Positions 8,389 through 16,370 of a DNA stretch of 27,484 bases are shown here, piece by piece (the stretch's first letter is position 1; each line of letters opens with the position of its first letter). The notes under the pieces are model-generated. The model was not told the origin of the DNA and searched no databases. It saw only the letters and a program-made list of their open reading frames with translations. Made by a program: the position numbers and the translations under genes. Origin of the DNA: UBA7236 sp964638865 (lineage in GTDB: Bacteria > Bacteroidota > Bacteroidia > Chitinophagales > BACL12); contig CAZXBG010000041.1 in NCBI GenBank assembly GCA_964638865.1, forward strand, positions 1 through 27,484, written 5' to 3'.

Positions 8389-10833
8389 ATGCGCAAACTT
8401 TTACTTTTGTTGTCCATTTTCCTTACTGTATCGGGTTTTAGCCAAACTAAACCCGTAGGAAGTACTAAGCGTATACTCATTTTGTTGGATGGAAGTGGCA
8501 GTATGGTGGATCCTTGGAACAATACCAATAAGTGGGAAGTTGCCAAAAAACTTGTTGTAAAAACGATCGACAGCATACAAAAGGCTGAACCAGATGTGCA
8601 GATTGGCCTTCGGGTATTCGGTCATCAAAGCCCAAGAGTTGCGCATGATTGTCAGGATTCGAAGCTGGAGGTGCCAATATCAAAAAATTCAGCGGCGACC
8701 ATAAAAGCCAAATTAAATACGATAACTCCACAGGGATATACTCCAATTGCCTATTCACTTTTTCTTGCAGCCGGTGATTTTATTTCTACAGAAGGAACAA
8801 ACTCCATTATTTTAATAACGGATGGAATTGAAAATTGCGAAGGTGATCCATGCGCAAGTTCTGATGTTTTAAGAGAAAAACGGATTACACTAAAACCATT
8901 CGTAATTGGTGTTGGATTAAAGGAAGCCGATAAAAAAAATTTTGAATGTGTTGGAAGTTTTTACGATGCCGGCAATGAAAAAGCTTTTTCCAATGCTATG
9001 AGTATTGTAATTTCGCAAGCATTAAATATAACAACTACGCAAATTAATTTAATTGATGCTTTCGGATTGCCAATCGAAAAAAATATTGAGATAACATTTT
9101 ACGATAGTTTTTCAGGGGAGGTGAGATACAATTATGTACAAACACCCGATGAGAAAAATCAACCGGATACCTTGTATTTAAATCCGATCGGAAAATATAA
9201 TATTGTTGTGCATACCACACCGGAGGTAGAATTAAAAGAAGTGGAATTAATTCCCGGAAAACACAATATAATTGGTGTGGATGTTCCACTTGGTATTTTG
9301 CAACTCACAGAAGGAATCGGAACCATCTTCAGTGAAAAACAATGTGTGGTAAGAAATAATGATACCGGTGAAATTTTATATGTACAGAATTTTAATACTA
9401 AACATAAATACATTGCCGGTACTTATGATATTGATATTCTCACACTGCCGAGAATGCATTACGAAAATTATCAAATTAAAGGCGGCGTTGACAATAAAAT
9501 TGAAATTCCACTACCGGGTACACTCAATATNNNNNNNNNNNNNNNNNNNNNNNNNNNNNNNNNNNNNNNNNNNNNNNNNNNNNNNNNNNNNNNNNNNNNN
9601 NNNNNNNNNNNNNNNNNNNNNNNNNNNNNNCATGCTGTGGTAAATGGAATTGCAGATAGTTTAAATAATATGCCGAATGTTCAAATGGCAATGCGTGTAT
9701 ATGGACACCAAAGTCCGCAACCGGTTAACGACTGTGAAGACTCAAAACTGGAGATAGCTTTTAAAACAAAAAATGCACTCGCAATAAACAATAGGCTAGA
9801 TGATATTCGTCCGCAGGGAGTAACACCAATTGCGTATTCTATTGAACAAACAATAACGGATTTTGGCGTTGATGCAAAAAATTATCGCAATATTTTAATT
9901 CTGGTAAGCGATGGTTTCGAATCCTGTGGATTAAACCCTTGTGAAGTGGTTCTGCGATTAAAAAATCTTGGAATCATCACTAAATCTTATGTAATAGGAA
10001 TTGGAATTGACGCTACAGAATATTCGCAGTTTTCCTGTATGGGCGAATTTTTAAATATTGAGTCGGAGTTGCAAACCGAATTTGTGATCAACACCACCAT
10101 CGCTAAAATATTTAATTCTGTTTTCACAAGAGTAGATCTTTTGGATGTAAATAAGGATGCTACAGAAACTGATATGCTGATGTCCTTTGTTGACGCAGAA
10201 AGTGGGAAGACGCGATTTAATTATTATCACACCTTAAATCCTAAAGGAAATCCTGATACCATAACGCTTGACCCTTCCCTGGCATATGATTTGCAAATTC
10301 ACACCACTCCCGAAATTTGGAAAAAGAATATTGACCTCACAAAAGGGGAACTGAATATCATAACAGAACCCGCTCCACAGGGATTTTTAAAGGTGTATGT
10401 GAGAGGTGAAACCTTTAAGGGAAGGATCAATTGCATCATAAAAAAAGAGAATAAGATCGTTACCAATCAAACCTCCAACAACAGCCAAAAATTATTAATT
10501 GGTGAGTATGAACTTGAAATTTTAACTTTGCCGGTAATTAAGGTAAGCGGAGTTCAGGTTGAACAGGATAAAACAACAACAATTGAGATCTCGGCGCCCG
10601 GATTTGTCACTTTTAGCAAAAATGAACAGATAGCCGGTGCGATTTATGAAAATAAGGAGAATAAATTGGAGGAAGTTTACGAGTTGAGCGATACAAACTT
10701 AAAGGAAACATTGGCATTGCAGCCCGGAAAATACACGGTGATCTATCGTTATCTTTCCAAAAAAGATATGGCTGCAACCAAAGAATATACCTTCGAAGTA
10801 GTTACAGGAACTGCACTTACCGTCAGACTCTAA
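8389..10833 (+). CDS. exported protein with two von Willebrand A modules (contains assembly gap)
   Basis: About 814 residues including 34 unknown ones. Residues 1-19 are a signal peptide (LLLLLSIFLTVSGFSQ). The first VWA domain starts at KRILILLDGSGSM: MIDAS residues D34, S36, S38, T118 (GYTPIAY) and D145 (ITDGIENC) are all present. A beta-rich region follows (LIDAFGLPIEKNIEITFYD ... ILTLPRM). The whole module of about 350 residues is then repeated: VYGHQSP, DCEDSKLE, GVTPIAY, SDGFESC and ILTLPVI match the first copy. The DxSxS of the second copy falls in the gap. Paired cysteines recur in both copies (ENCEGDPC, ESCGLNPC). There is no sorting domain, so it is probably periplasmic or outer-membrane associated. 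VWA MIDAS sites bind metal-bridged protein partners; the partner is unknown. The stop is 12 nt before the transketolase C-subunit start, so the two may be cotranscribed. Confidence 0.8.
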   Translation: MRKLLLLLSIFLTVSGFSQTKPVGSTKRILILLDGSGSMVDPWNNTNKWEVAKKLVVKTIDSIQKAEPDVQIGLRVFGHQSPRVAHDCQDSKLEVPISKNSAATIKAKLNTITPQGYTPIAYSLFLAAGDFISTEGTNSIILITDGIENCEGDPCASSDVLREKRITLKPFVIGVGLKEADKKNFECVGSFYDAGNEKAFSNAMSIVISQALNITTTQINLIDAFGLPIEKNIEITFYDSFSGEVRYNYVQTPDEKNQPDTLYLNPIGKYNIVVHTTPEVELKEVELIPGKHNIIGVDVPLGILQLTEGIGTIFSEKQCVVRNNDTGEILYVQNFNTKHKYIAGTYDIDILTLPRMHYENYQIKGGVDNKIEIPLPGTLNXXXXXXXXXXXXXXXXXXXXXXXXXXXXXXXXXXHAVVNGIADSLNNMPNVQMAMRVYGHQSPQPVNDCEDSKLEIAFKTKNALAINNRLDDIRPQGVTPIAYSIEQTITDFGVDAKNYRNILILVSDGFESCGLNPCEVVLRLKNLGIITKSYVIGIGIDATEYSQFSCMGEFLNIESELQTEFVINTTIAKIFNSVFTRVDLLDVNKDATETDMLMSFVDAESGKTRFNYYHTLNPKGNPDTITLDPSLAYDLQIHTTPEIWKKNIDLTKGELNIITEPAPQGFLKVYVRGETFKGRINCIIKKENKIVTNQTSNNSQKLLIGEYELEILTLPVIKVSGVQVEQDKTTTIEISAPGFVTFSKNEQIAGAIYENKENKLEEVYELSDTNLKETLALQPGKYTVIYRYLSKKDMAATKEYTFEVVTGTALTVRL
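9531..9630. other. assembly gap (100 N)
   Basis: Exactly 100 N, a conventional scaffolding gap. The reading frame stays consistent on both sides, and the missing piece by comparison with the first VWA copy is about 27-35 residues, so the true length may happen to be close to 100 bp. Its edges lie in a duplicated module, which is a common reason for assembly breaks. Confidence 0.97.
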
Positions 10834-10845
10834 AAAATTGTACCA

Positions 10846-11802
10846 GTGATAAATGTAGATTACACCAATCAGAAAGACACGCGTTCCGGATTCGGCGCAG
10901 GCATGTCGGAATTAGGAAAGTTGAACCCGGAAGTTGTTGCCCTTTGTGCCGACTTGGTAGGTTCCTTAAAACTCGACGATTTCATTAAAAACCATCCTGA
11001 ACGCTTTTTTCAATGCGGAATTGCCGAGGCAAATATGACCGGAATTGCAGCTGGATTAACGGTTGGAGGTAAAATACCCTTCGCATGCACCTTTGCTAAT
11101 TTCGCAACAGGTCGCGTATACGACCAAATTCGACAGTCGGTAGCCTATTCCAATAAAAACGTAAAGATCGCGGCTTCCCATGCCGGTGTTACATTGGGGG
11201 AAGATGGCGCAACACATCAGATATTGGAAGATATCGGGTTGATGCAAATGCTGCCAAACATGGTAGTGATCAATCCTTGCGACTATAATCAAACTAAAGC
11301 CGCAACAATAGCGGCAGCGGAACATATTGGGCCGGTTTATCTTCGTTTCGGCAGACCAAAATGGCCAATATTTTATCCCACCACCGAAAAATTTGAGATC
11401 GGAAAGGCCTGGAAAATTCAGGATGGAAAAGATGTTTCCATTTTTGCAACAGGACATTTAGTAATAAAAGCTATTGAAGCAGCAAAAATTTTGGAAGAAA
11501 AAGGATACTCCGTCGATTTAATTAATATACATACCATTAAACCTTTAGATATTGATGCAGTCATACAGTCTGTAGCCAAAACACGTTGTGTGGTAACAGC
11601 AGAAGAACATCAAATTATTGGTGGTTTAGGTAGTGCAATTGCGAAAACAATAAGTGAAAATACGTCTGCACCAATTGAATATGTAGGCGTGCACGATAAA
11701 TTCGGCGAAAGCGGAACTGCAGAACAATTGCTCACTAAATATGGAATGAGCACACAACATGTAGTGGATGCAGCATTGAAAGTGATGCAACGAAAAAATT
11801 AA
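10846..11802 (+). CDS. transketolase, C-terminal (pyrimidine-binding) subunit
   Basis: 318 residues, GTG start. This is the partner of the TPP-binding subunit encoded at 5094 in the split transketolase of the pentose phosphate pathway. It covers the pyrimidine-binding domain (about 1-170), with the catalytic glutamate that activates the cofactor in CGIAEANM (E61), and the C-terminal transketolase domain (about 185-310, with IFATGHLV, VDLINIHTIKPLD and EEHQIIGGLGSAIA). VYLRFGRPKWP is typical of the stand-alone C subunit. It starts 12 nt after the VWA gene and may depend on that transcript; no promoter of its own is obvious. Deoxyxylulose-phosphate synthase is the main related alternative, but the size and split layout favour transketolase. 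Confidence 0.94.
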   Translation: MINVDYTNQKDTRSGFGAGMSELGKLNPEVVALCADLVGSLKLDDFIKNHPERFFQCGIAEANMTGIAAGLTVGGKIPFACTFANFATGRVYDQIRQSVAYSNKNVKIAASHAGVTLGEDGATHQILEDIGLMQMLPNMVVINPCDYNQTKAATIAAAEHIGPVYLRFGRPKWPIFYPTTEKFEIGKAWKIQDGKDVSIFATGHLVIKAIEAAKILEEKGYSVDLINIHTIKPLDIDAVIQSVAKTRCVVTAEEHQIIGGLGSAIAKTISENTSAPIEYVGVHDKFGESGTAEQLLTKYGMSTQHVVDAALKVMQRKN

Positions 11803-11860
11803 GTTGTTAATTATTTGGTCTTGGTTTAGGAAATATTTTGAATATTTATTAGTATAATAT

Positions 11861-11898
11861 TTCTTCGTGAAACCTTTGTGTCTTAGTGCCTTAGTGGC
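11861..11898. repeat. dispersed intergenic repeat (CTTTGTG/CTTAGTG words)
   Basis: A block built of short words such as TTCGTG, CTTTGTGTCTTAGTG and CCTTAGTGGC. Very similar word strings are scattered through intergenic regions of many Bacteroidota, as I remember them. It lies between the transketolase C gene and the sigma factor gene and has no known function. Confidence 0.45.
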
Positions 11899-11925
11899 CT
11901 CTGAATTTATTTGTATTAAAACTAC

Positions 11926-12477
11926 ATGACCGATAAAGAGATCCTCCATTTATGCCTCCACGAAAAAACCAGGGATCTCGGTTTCAAACACCTCGTTTCT
12001 GTATATTCCAAAAAAATTTATTGGCATGTTCGCCGCATGGTTACCGATCACGACGATGCAAATGATGTTGTCCAAAATTGTTTTATAAAAGCCTGGAAAG
12101 GATTGCCAAATTTTCGGGAGGACAGTCAGTTATTTACCTGGATATACCGCATTGCAACCAATGAATCCATCACTTTTTTACAAGACAAATACAGAAAAAA
12201 TAATTCCGGCAAACCAATAGAATCCAATACCTATGTTAGCGCTTTAAAAGAAGAGGTTTGGCTAGATGGGGAGACCTTAAAAGATAAATTACAGGCAGCA
12301 ATTAATACCCTTCCTGCCAAACAAAAACAGGTGTTTGTAATGCGCTATTTTGAGGAGATGAAATACGAGGAAATGGAAGCAATATTAGGCACATCAACAG
12401 GTGCACTGAAGGCAAGTTTTCACCATGCAGTCAAAAAACTGGAAATTATTTTGAAGGATGGATTAAACCATGGGTGA
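11926..12477 (+). CDS. ECF-type RNA polymerase sigma factor
   Basis: 183 residues, the usual size for an extracytoplasmic-function sigma factor. Region 2 (about 25-95) contains the core-binding and -10 recognition helices: DHDDANDVVQNCFIKAWKGL followed by FTWIYRIATNESITFL. Region 4 (about 120-175) has LPAKQKQVFVMRYFEEMKYEEMEAILG and the recognition helix STGALKASFHHAVKKLE. Neither a region 1 nor a long extension is present. Downstream lie a one-TM protein and a Spy/CpxP-like periplasmic protein, an arrangement that suggests a signal passed from the periplasm to this factor. The gap to the next gene is 186 bp and full of palindromes, so read-through may be limited. Confidence 0.95.
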   Translation: MTDKEILHLCLHEKTRDLGFKHLVSVYSKKIYWHVRRMVTDHDDANDVVQNCFIKAWKGLPNFREDSQLFTWIYRIATNESITFLQDKYRKNNSGKPIESNTYVSALKEEVWLDGETLKDKLQAAINTLPAKQKQVFVMRYFEEMKYEEMEAILGTSTGALKASFHHAVKKLEIILKDGLNHG

Positions 12478-12498
12478 GAAAAGAAGTCATAAGGGAAT

Positions 12499-12526
12499 TA
12501 ATTGACAATTGATAATTGACAATTGA
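12499..12526. repeat. 14-bp direct repeat, two copies
   Basis: TAATTGACAATTGA is present twice head to tail. Each unit contains the palindrome CAATTG. It belongs to the repeat cluster between the sigma factor gene and its downstream neighbour. Confidence 0.6.
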
Positions 12527-12535
12527 AAATGAAAC

Positions 12536-12590
12536 TCCCGATAGCTATCGGGACGACCTACCAGGTTTTTTTGAACCTGTGAAGTCTGAA
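12536..12590. repeat. palindrome plus degenerate hairpin between sigma and anti-sigma genes
   Basis: TCCCGATAG/CTATCGGGA (12536-12553) is a perfect 18-bp palindrome, a sequence I recall as highly repeated in Bacteroidota genomes. It is followed by CCAGGTT (12561-12567) and AACCTG (12574-12579), a weakened version of the perfect hairpin at 13813-13841. Together they could fold and reduce read-through from the sigma factor gene. Confidence 0.55.
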
Positions 12591-12663
12591 GGAAGAGGGG
12601 AAATAAATTGAGAATGGGGGTTATTATAAGTCGAACGGCAAGATATAATACACAGAAAATAAA

Positions 12664-13269
12664 ATGAATACTGAAAAACAAAATATCAAAAACGAACTCG
12701 GTGAGCTGAACAGCATATTAAAAGATATGCGTGAGGAGGAAGGTAAAAATTTTCCAATTGGATATTTTGAACAATTGGAGGAGGATATTTTGAATAAGAC
12801 CATTAATGCAGAAAATGGAACAGTGGGGGATAAAAAAATTATTCGTCTTACATGGTTAAAATATGTTTCCGGAATTGCTGCAGTATTTATTTTAGTATTT
12901 ATCGGATTTAAAATATTTGGGGATAAAAACGAGAGTCTGGAAATACAATTGGCAAAGATGGATAACACAGAGATAAATAATTTTATAATTGACCAGATAG
13001 CATCCATAAGTTCAGAAGAGATACAAAATTATTTAATTCAGAATGTGGAGGATATTGAAACAGAATTATTATTTCAAACAGATTTTATCAGCGATGCATC
13101 GGTTACTGAAAAAATATCGGAAGATGTGAACGAACAAATTATGCAGAAATCCTCTTCCCCCAATAAAAACGATAATTTATTAGACGAAGAATTATTAAAA
13201 CAATTAGACGATCAAACAATGCAGGATTATTTAAATGACGCTGCATTGTTTGAAGACCTTGGACTATAG
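12664..13269 (+). CDS. single-pass membrane protein, probable anti-sigma factor
   Basis: 201 residues, acidic. Residues 1-58 form a cytoplasmic N-terminal helix-rich part containing the FPIGYFEQLEEDIL motif that I associate with Bacteroidota proteins encoded beside ECF sigma genes. One membrane helix follows (about 67-82, YVSGIAAVFILVFIGFKIF). The rest is a periplasmic, helical, Glu/Asp-rich region with repeated NY(L/F)I and LL(D/K)-type segments. It lies between the sigma factor gene and the Spy/CpxP-like gene, so an anti-sigma role is the natural inference. No classic zinc-binding anti-sigma HxxxCxxC motif is visible, and the assignment rests on topology and position. Confidence 0.65.
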   Translation: MNTEKQNIKNELGELNSILKDMREEEGKNFPIGYFEQLEEDILNKTINAENGTVGDKKIIRLTWLKYVSGIAAVFILVFIGFKIFGDKNESLEIQLAKMDNTEINNFIIDQIASISSEEIQNYLIQNVEDIETELLFQTDFISDASVTEKISEDVNEQIMQKSSSPNKNDNLLDEELLKQLDDQTMQDYLNDAALFEDLGL

Positions 13270-13317
13270 TTTAATTAATTCAAATTTTACATTAAACCTT
13301 CACCAAAACCAACCAAT

Positions 13318-13779
13318 ATGAAAAAACTAACTATCATTATCCTCCTCGGATTATTTAGCAACGCTGCCTTTTCTCAAGGTCCGCCACCAATGTTCGATGA
13401 AGAAAAAATTGAACCTTTGCGCATCGCATTTTTAACAAAATATCTGGAACTTACTTCAGAGGAAGCACAAAAATTTTGGCCTGTTTACAACAAAATGCGC
13501 GATGAAATAAAGGTAGTAATGGATGCAGATAAAGCATTAAAGGATGGCAAAAGCATTAATGATATGAACGACGAAGAATTAAACAAATTCATCACTTCGC
13601 ATTTTGAAAACGATCAAAAAATGCTCGACCTCAAGAAAAAATATGCAGAAGAATTTAAGAAGGTTTTACCCCTGCGAAAAGTTGCTTTATTAGCCGATGC
13701 AGAAAATGAATTCAAACGACAAATGATACAACACGCCGGAGAAAAACGTAAAGGAATGAATGATGGAATGAAAGAATGA
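13318..13779 (+). CDS. Spy/CpxP-like periplasmic protein (ECF sensor type)
   Basis: 153 residues. Residues 1-20 are a signal peptide (KKLTIIILLGLFSNAAFSQ). The mature part is entirely helical and charged, with LTSEEAQKFWPVYNKMRDE near residue 42, a form of the LTxxQ-type motif of Spy/CpxP proteins, and a long coiled region LDLKKKYAEEFKKVLPLRKVALLADAENEFKRQMI. Spy and CpxP are periplasmic chaperones or stress sensors. Its position 48 bp after the probable anti-sigma gene fits a sensor or output role in the same envelope-stress circuit. In this phylum such proteins are often named as sensors of ECF sigma factors. No TM segment beyond the signal peptide. Confidence 0.75.
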   Translation: MKKLTIIILLGLFSNAAFSQGPPPMFDEEKIEPLRIAFLTKYLELTSEEAQKFWPVYNKMRDEIKVVMDADKALKDGKSINDMNDEELNKFITSHFENDQKMLDLKKKYAEEFKKVLPLRKVALLADAENEFKRQMIQHAGEKRKGMNDGMKE

Positions 13780-14218
13780 ATCCAATCGACCTTCCTCAAC
13801 CTTCCTCGCTCGACCTCACAGGTTTCGCAAACCTGTGAGGTATTAACGCAGCAATAGAATAATGATAAATGAATGAATGCACCAACACGAAAAATGTAGT
13901 ATGTATTTGTTTTGGCAGTTTTAATATTAAGGTAACTATTAGAATTATTTCAATATACCCCTGATGTAAATTATCTGACTGCACCCCTCGATAAACATCG
14001 ACATCTTTCATTAATCTTAACTGCAAAAGAATAAGTTTTTCCCCCAATCACATTTTCCGCCTTCACAATTTTTTTTAGATTATCAATAAAAAAACCGCCA
14101 AAACAAATAACCCAATTAATTTTAACTTTTATTTGAATTCAAACTAAAATATCACCGAATGCCCCTCAATCCTTCCTTTTTCTTTCTTTTCACTATCTTT
14201 ACCACAAATAACAAATAA
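13780..14218. other. 439-bp gene-free region
   Basis: It holds the perfect hairpin at 13813-13841 and otherwise AT-rich sequence with no believable ORF or RNA gene. A TATCTTTA box (14194-14201), one base off the -7 consensus, lies 17 nt before the DUF4290 start and may be part of its promoter. Confidence 0.5.
13813..13841. repeat. perfect 13-bp hairpin repeat
   Basis: ACCTCACAGGTTT and AAACCTGTGAGGT flank a CGC loop. It is symmetrical, lacks a terminal T-run and matches a palindrome I recall as abundant in Bacteroidota intergenic DNA. It lies 34 nt after the Spy/CpxP-like gene and could act as a transcript end. A degraded relative lies at 12556-12582. Confidence 0.65.
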
Positions 14219-14899
14219 ATGCCTTACAATACTCAGCGGCCAAATATGATACTTCGCGAATACGGCCGCCATATACAGATTCTGGTGGAACATGCCTGCA
14301 CGATTGAAGATGATGAAGTGCGCAACAAACTTGTGCAGGATATCATCGACCTGATGGGAACCATGAATCCTACATTGCGCAATGTGGAAGACTTCCGTCA
14401 TAAATTATGGGATCATATCTACATGATGAGTGATTTCAAATTAAACGCAAAATCTCCATATCCAACACCGGAACGCGAATTGCTGAGAAGAAAAAATATA
14501 AAACTCAAATACCCTCGCCAGAAAATCCGATTTAAACATTACGGGAAAAATGTGGAATCCTGCGTAAATAAGGCCTCCAAATTAGAGGATCCTCAAATGA
14601 AGCTGGAGTTTGCTCAGGTGATCGGAAATTACATGAAACTTGTTCATCAAAACTGGAACAATGAAGATGTGAACGATGAAACAATTAAACAAGATCTTCA
14701 GAGTTTAAGCGATAATCAACTGCAACTGCAGGAAAATACCGATCTGGATACCTTAACTAAATCAACCCGCCGCCAACCACAGCAACAACAGCAAAGCCGC
14801 CCGGGTAAAAACTTTCAGGGTCAGGGTGGTGGAAGAAATTTTAAGCGACCGGGACAAGGACAAAATCCAAATTATCAAAATTTCAAAAAGAACCGTTAA
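14219..14899 (+). CDS. DUF4290 family protein
   Basis: 226 residues. Residues 1-180 match the conserved Bacteroidota DUF4290 pattern (YNTQRPNMILREYGRHIQ, NVEDFRHKLWDHIYMMSDF, YGKNVESCVNKA), probably a helical cytoplasmic domain. The last 45 residues are low-complexity Gln/Gly/Arg/Asn with RGG-like pieces (PGKNFQGQGGGRNFKRPGQG), suggesting a disordered, possibly nucleic-acid-binding tail. The stop overlaps the murA start in TAATG, so translation of the two is probably coupled. The DUF4290-murA pairing is, to my knowledge, common in the phylum, hinting at a role around cell-wall synthesis, but no activity is known. Confidence 0.88.
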   Translation: MPYNTQRPNMILREYGRHIQILVEHACTIEDDEVRNKLVQDIIDLMGTMNPTLRNVEDFRHKLWDHIYMMSDFKLNAKSPYPTPERELLRRKNIKLKYPRQKIRFKHYGKNVESCVNKASKLEDPQMKLEFAQVIGNYMKLVHQNWNNEDVNDETIKQDLQSLSDNQLQLQENTDLDTLTKSTRRQPQQQQQSRPGKNFQGQGGGRNFKRPGQGQNPNYQNFKKNR

Positions 14900-16191
14900 T
14901 GGATGCATTTGAAATTGTAGGAGGCATAAAGCTGAAAGGCGAACTTGTCCCTCAAGGTGCAAAAAACGAAGCGCTTCAGGTTATTTGTGCCGTGCTGTTG
15001 ACAGACCAAAAAGTTACGATTACCAATATCCCCGACATACGCGATGTCAACTTTTTAATTGAATTACTCGCCGATATGGGTGTGAAAGTGGAGCGACCCT
15101 CACGCGACACCTGCATTTTTCAAGCCGACAATATTAATTTAGCCTACATTAACAGTGACGATTTTATTGATAAAAGTCGCAAAATGCGCGGGTCTGTTAT
15201 GGTAATGGGACCACTTTTGGCGCGTTTTAAACATGCAACATTGTCAAAACCCGGTGGTGACAAAATTGGTCGGAGACGATTAGATACACATATTATCGGT
15301 TTTATGAAACTTGGGGCTCACTTTGATCAAAATACAGGTGCAATCAGTGCAGAAAGATTAAAAGGAGCATATATGTTACTGGATGAAGCATCGGTAACCG
15401 GAACGGCAAATATTTTAATGGCAGCAGTTTTGGCAGAAGGCAGAACTACCATCTATAATGCCGCTTGCGAGCCATATCTACAGCAACTTTGTCACATGCT
15501 TATAAGCATGGGTGCCAGGATTACCGGAATAGGATCCAATTTATTATACATCGACGGAGTGGAAAGTTTGGCTGGATGTGAACACCGCATTTTGCCGGAT
15601 ATGATAGAAATTGGCAGCTTTATCGGCCTTGCTGCCATGACTCAAAGCGAGATTACCATTAAAAACGTGCGTTTCGATATGCTTGGTGTTATTCCGGATA
15701 TTTTTAGTCGTTTGGGAATACAAATGGAATTGAAGGGGGATGATATTTTTATTCCGGAACAGAAGAATTACACTATTCAAAATTTTCTTGACGGATCCAT
15801 ATTATCTATTGCAGATGCACCTTGGCCGGGATTTACACCCGACTTGATCAGTATTATTCTTGTTGTAGCAACACAAGCTCAGGGATCTGTTCTGGTGCAC
15901 CAAAAAATGTTTGAAAGCAGATTGTTTTTCGTAGATAAATTAATTGAAATGGGTGCCCAGATCATACTATGCGACCCACATAGAGCAACTGTTATTGGTA
16001 TAGATAGAAAGTTCAAACTGAAAGGTATTGAGATGAGTTCGCCCGATATCAGAGCAGGTGTGGCTTTGCTTATTGCGGCGCTTTCTGCAGAAGGTAAAAG
16101 CACCATTCACAATATTGAACAAATTGACAGAGGATATCAACAAATTGATAAACGTTTACAAGCTATCGGGGCGCAGATTAACAGAATTTAA
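14899..16191 (+). CDS. murA: UDP-N-acetylglucosamine 1-carboxyvinyltransferase
   Basis: First committed enzyme of peptidoglycan synthesis: it adds the enolpyruvyl group of PEP to UDP-GlcNAc in the cytoplasm. 430 residues, normal length. K22 and N23 in VPQGAKNEAL are the substrate-contacting pair; the later acidic residue is in PGFTPDL and the arginine in SSPDIRAGVA. The active-site loop reads KPGGDKIGRRRLDTH: residue 121 (codon GAC at 15259) is Asp where most MurA enzymes have the Cys that fosfomycin alkylates. Asp at this site keeps enzymes active but fosfomycin-insensitive in other bacteria such as Mycobacterium and Chlamydia. The start overlaps the DUF4290 stop by one base. EPSP synthase is the only related alternative and is excluded by these motifs. 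Confidence 0.97.
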   Translation: MDAFEIVGGIKLKGELVPQGAKNEALQVICAVLLTDQKVTITNIPDIRDVNFLIELLADMGVKVERPSRDTCIFQADNINLAYINSDDFIDKSRKMRGSVMVMGPLLARFKHATLSKPGGDKIGRRRLDTHIIGFMKLGAHFDQNTGAISAERLKGAYMLLDEASVTGTANILMAAVLAEGRTTIYNAACEPYLQQLCHMLISMGARITGIGSNLLYIDGVESLAGCEHRILPDMIEIGSFIGLAAMTQSEITIKNVRFDMLGVIPDIFSRLGIQMELKGDDIFIPEQKNYTIQNFLDGSILSIADAPWPGFTPDLISIILVVATQAQGSVLVHQKMFESRLFFVDKLIEMGAQIILCDPHRATVIGIDRKFKLKGIEMSSPDIRAGVALLIAALSAEGKSTIHNIEQIDRGYQQIDKRLQAIGAQINRI

Positions 16192-16248
16192 TACCCCTTG
16201 CAACTATTTTCCTTACAAATTACTCTTACTAATGTTGAAAACACGAGG

Positions 16249-16276
16249 TTGAATTGATAATGATAATTTAACTTTG
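16249..16276 (+). promoter_or_regulatory. candidate promoter of the thioredoxin-like lipoprotein pair
   Basis: TTG (16249-16251), 17 nt, then TAACTTTG (16269-16276), an exact TAnnTTTG match. The downstream ATG is 94 nt away. Spacing is slightly shorter than usual. Confidence 0.45.
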
Positions 16277-16370
16277 TACTTCAATTTTTACATTAGGGAA
16301 CCCCATATTCCCCAAATCAATATCACACATTATTGTAAAAAGGTATTGGATCAATTAATTGTCCTTTGTA

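Noticed and set aside
11056..11457. 133-codon minus-strand ORF inside the transketolase C gene
   Set aside because: Shadow of a secure gene with no recognisable protein features.
13842..14218. Search for tRNA or small RNA genes in this and the other gene-free regions
   Set aside because: No cloverleaf, TTCRA arm or conserved small-RNA motif could be seen by eye.
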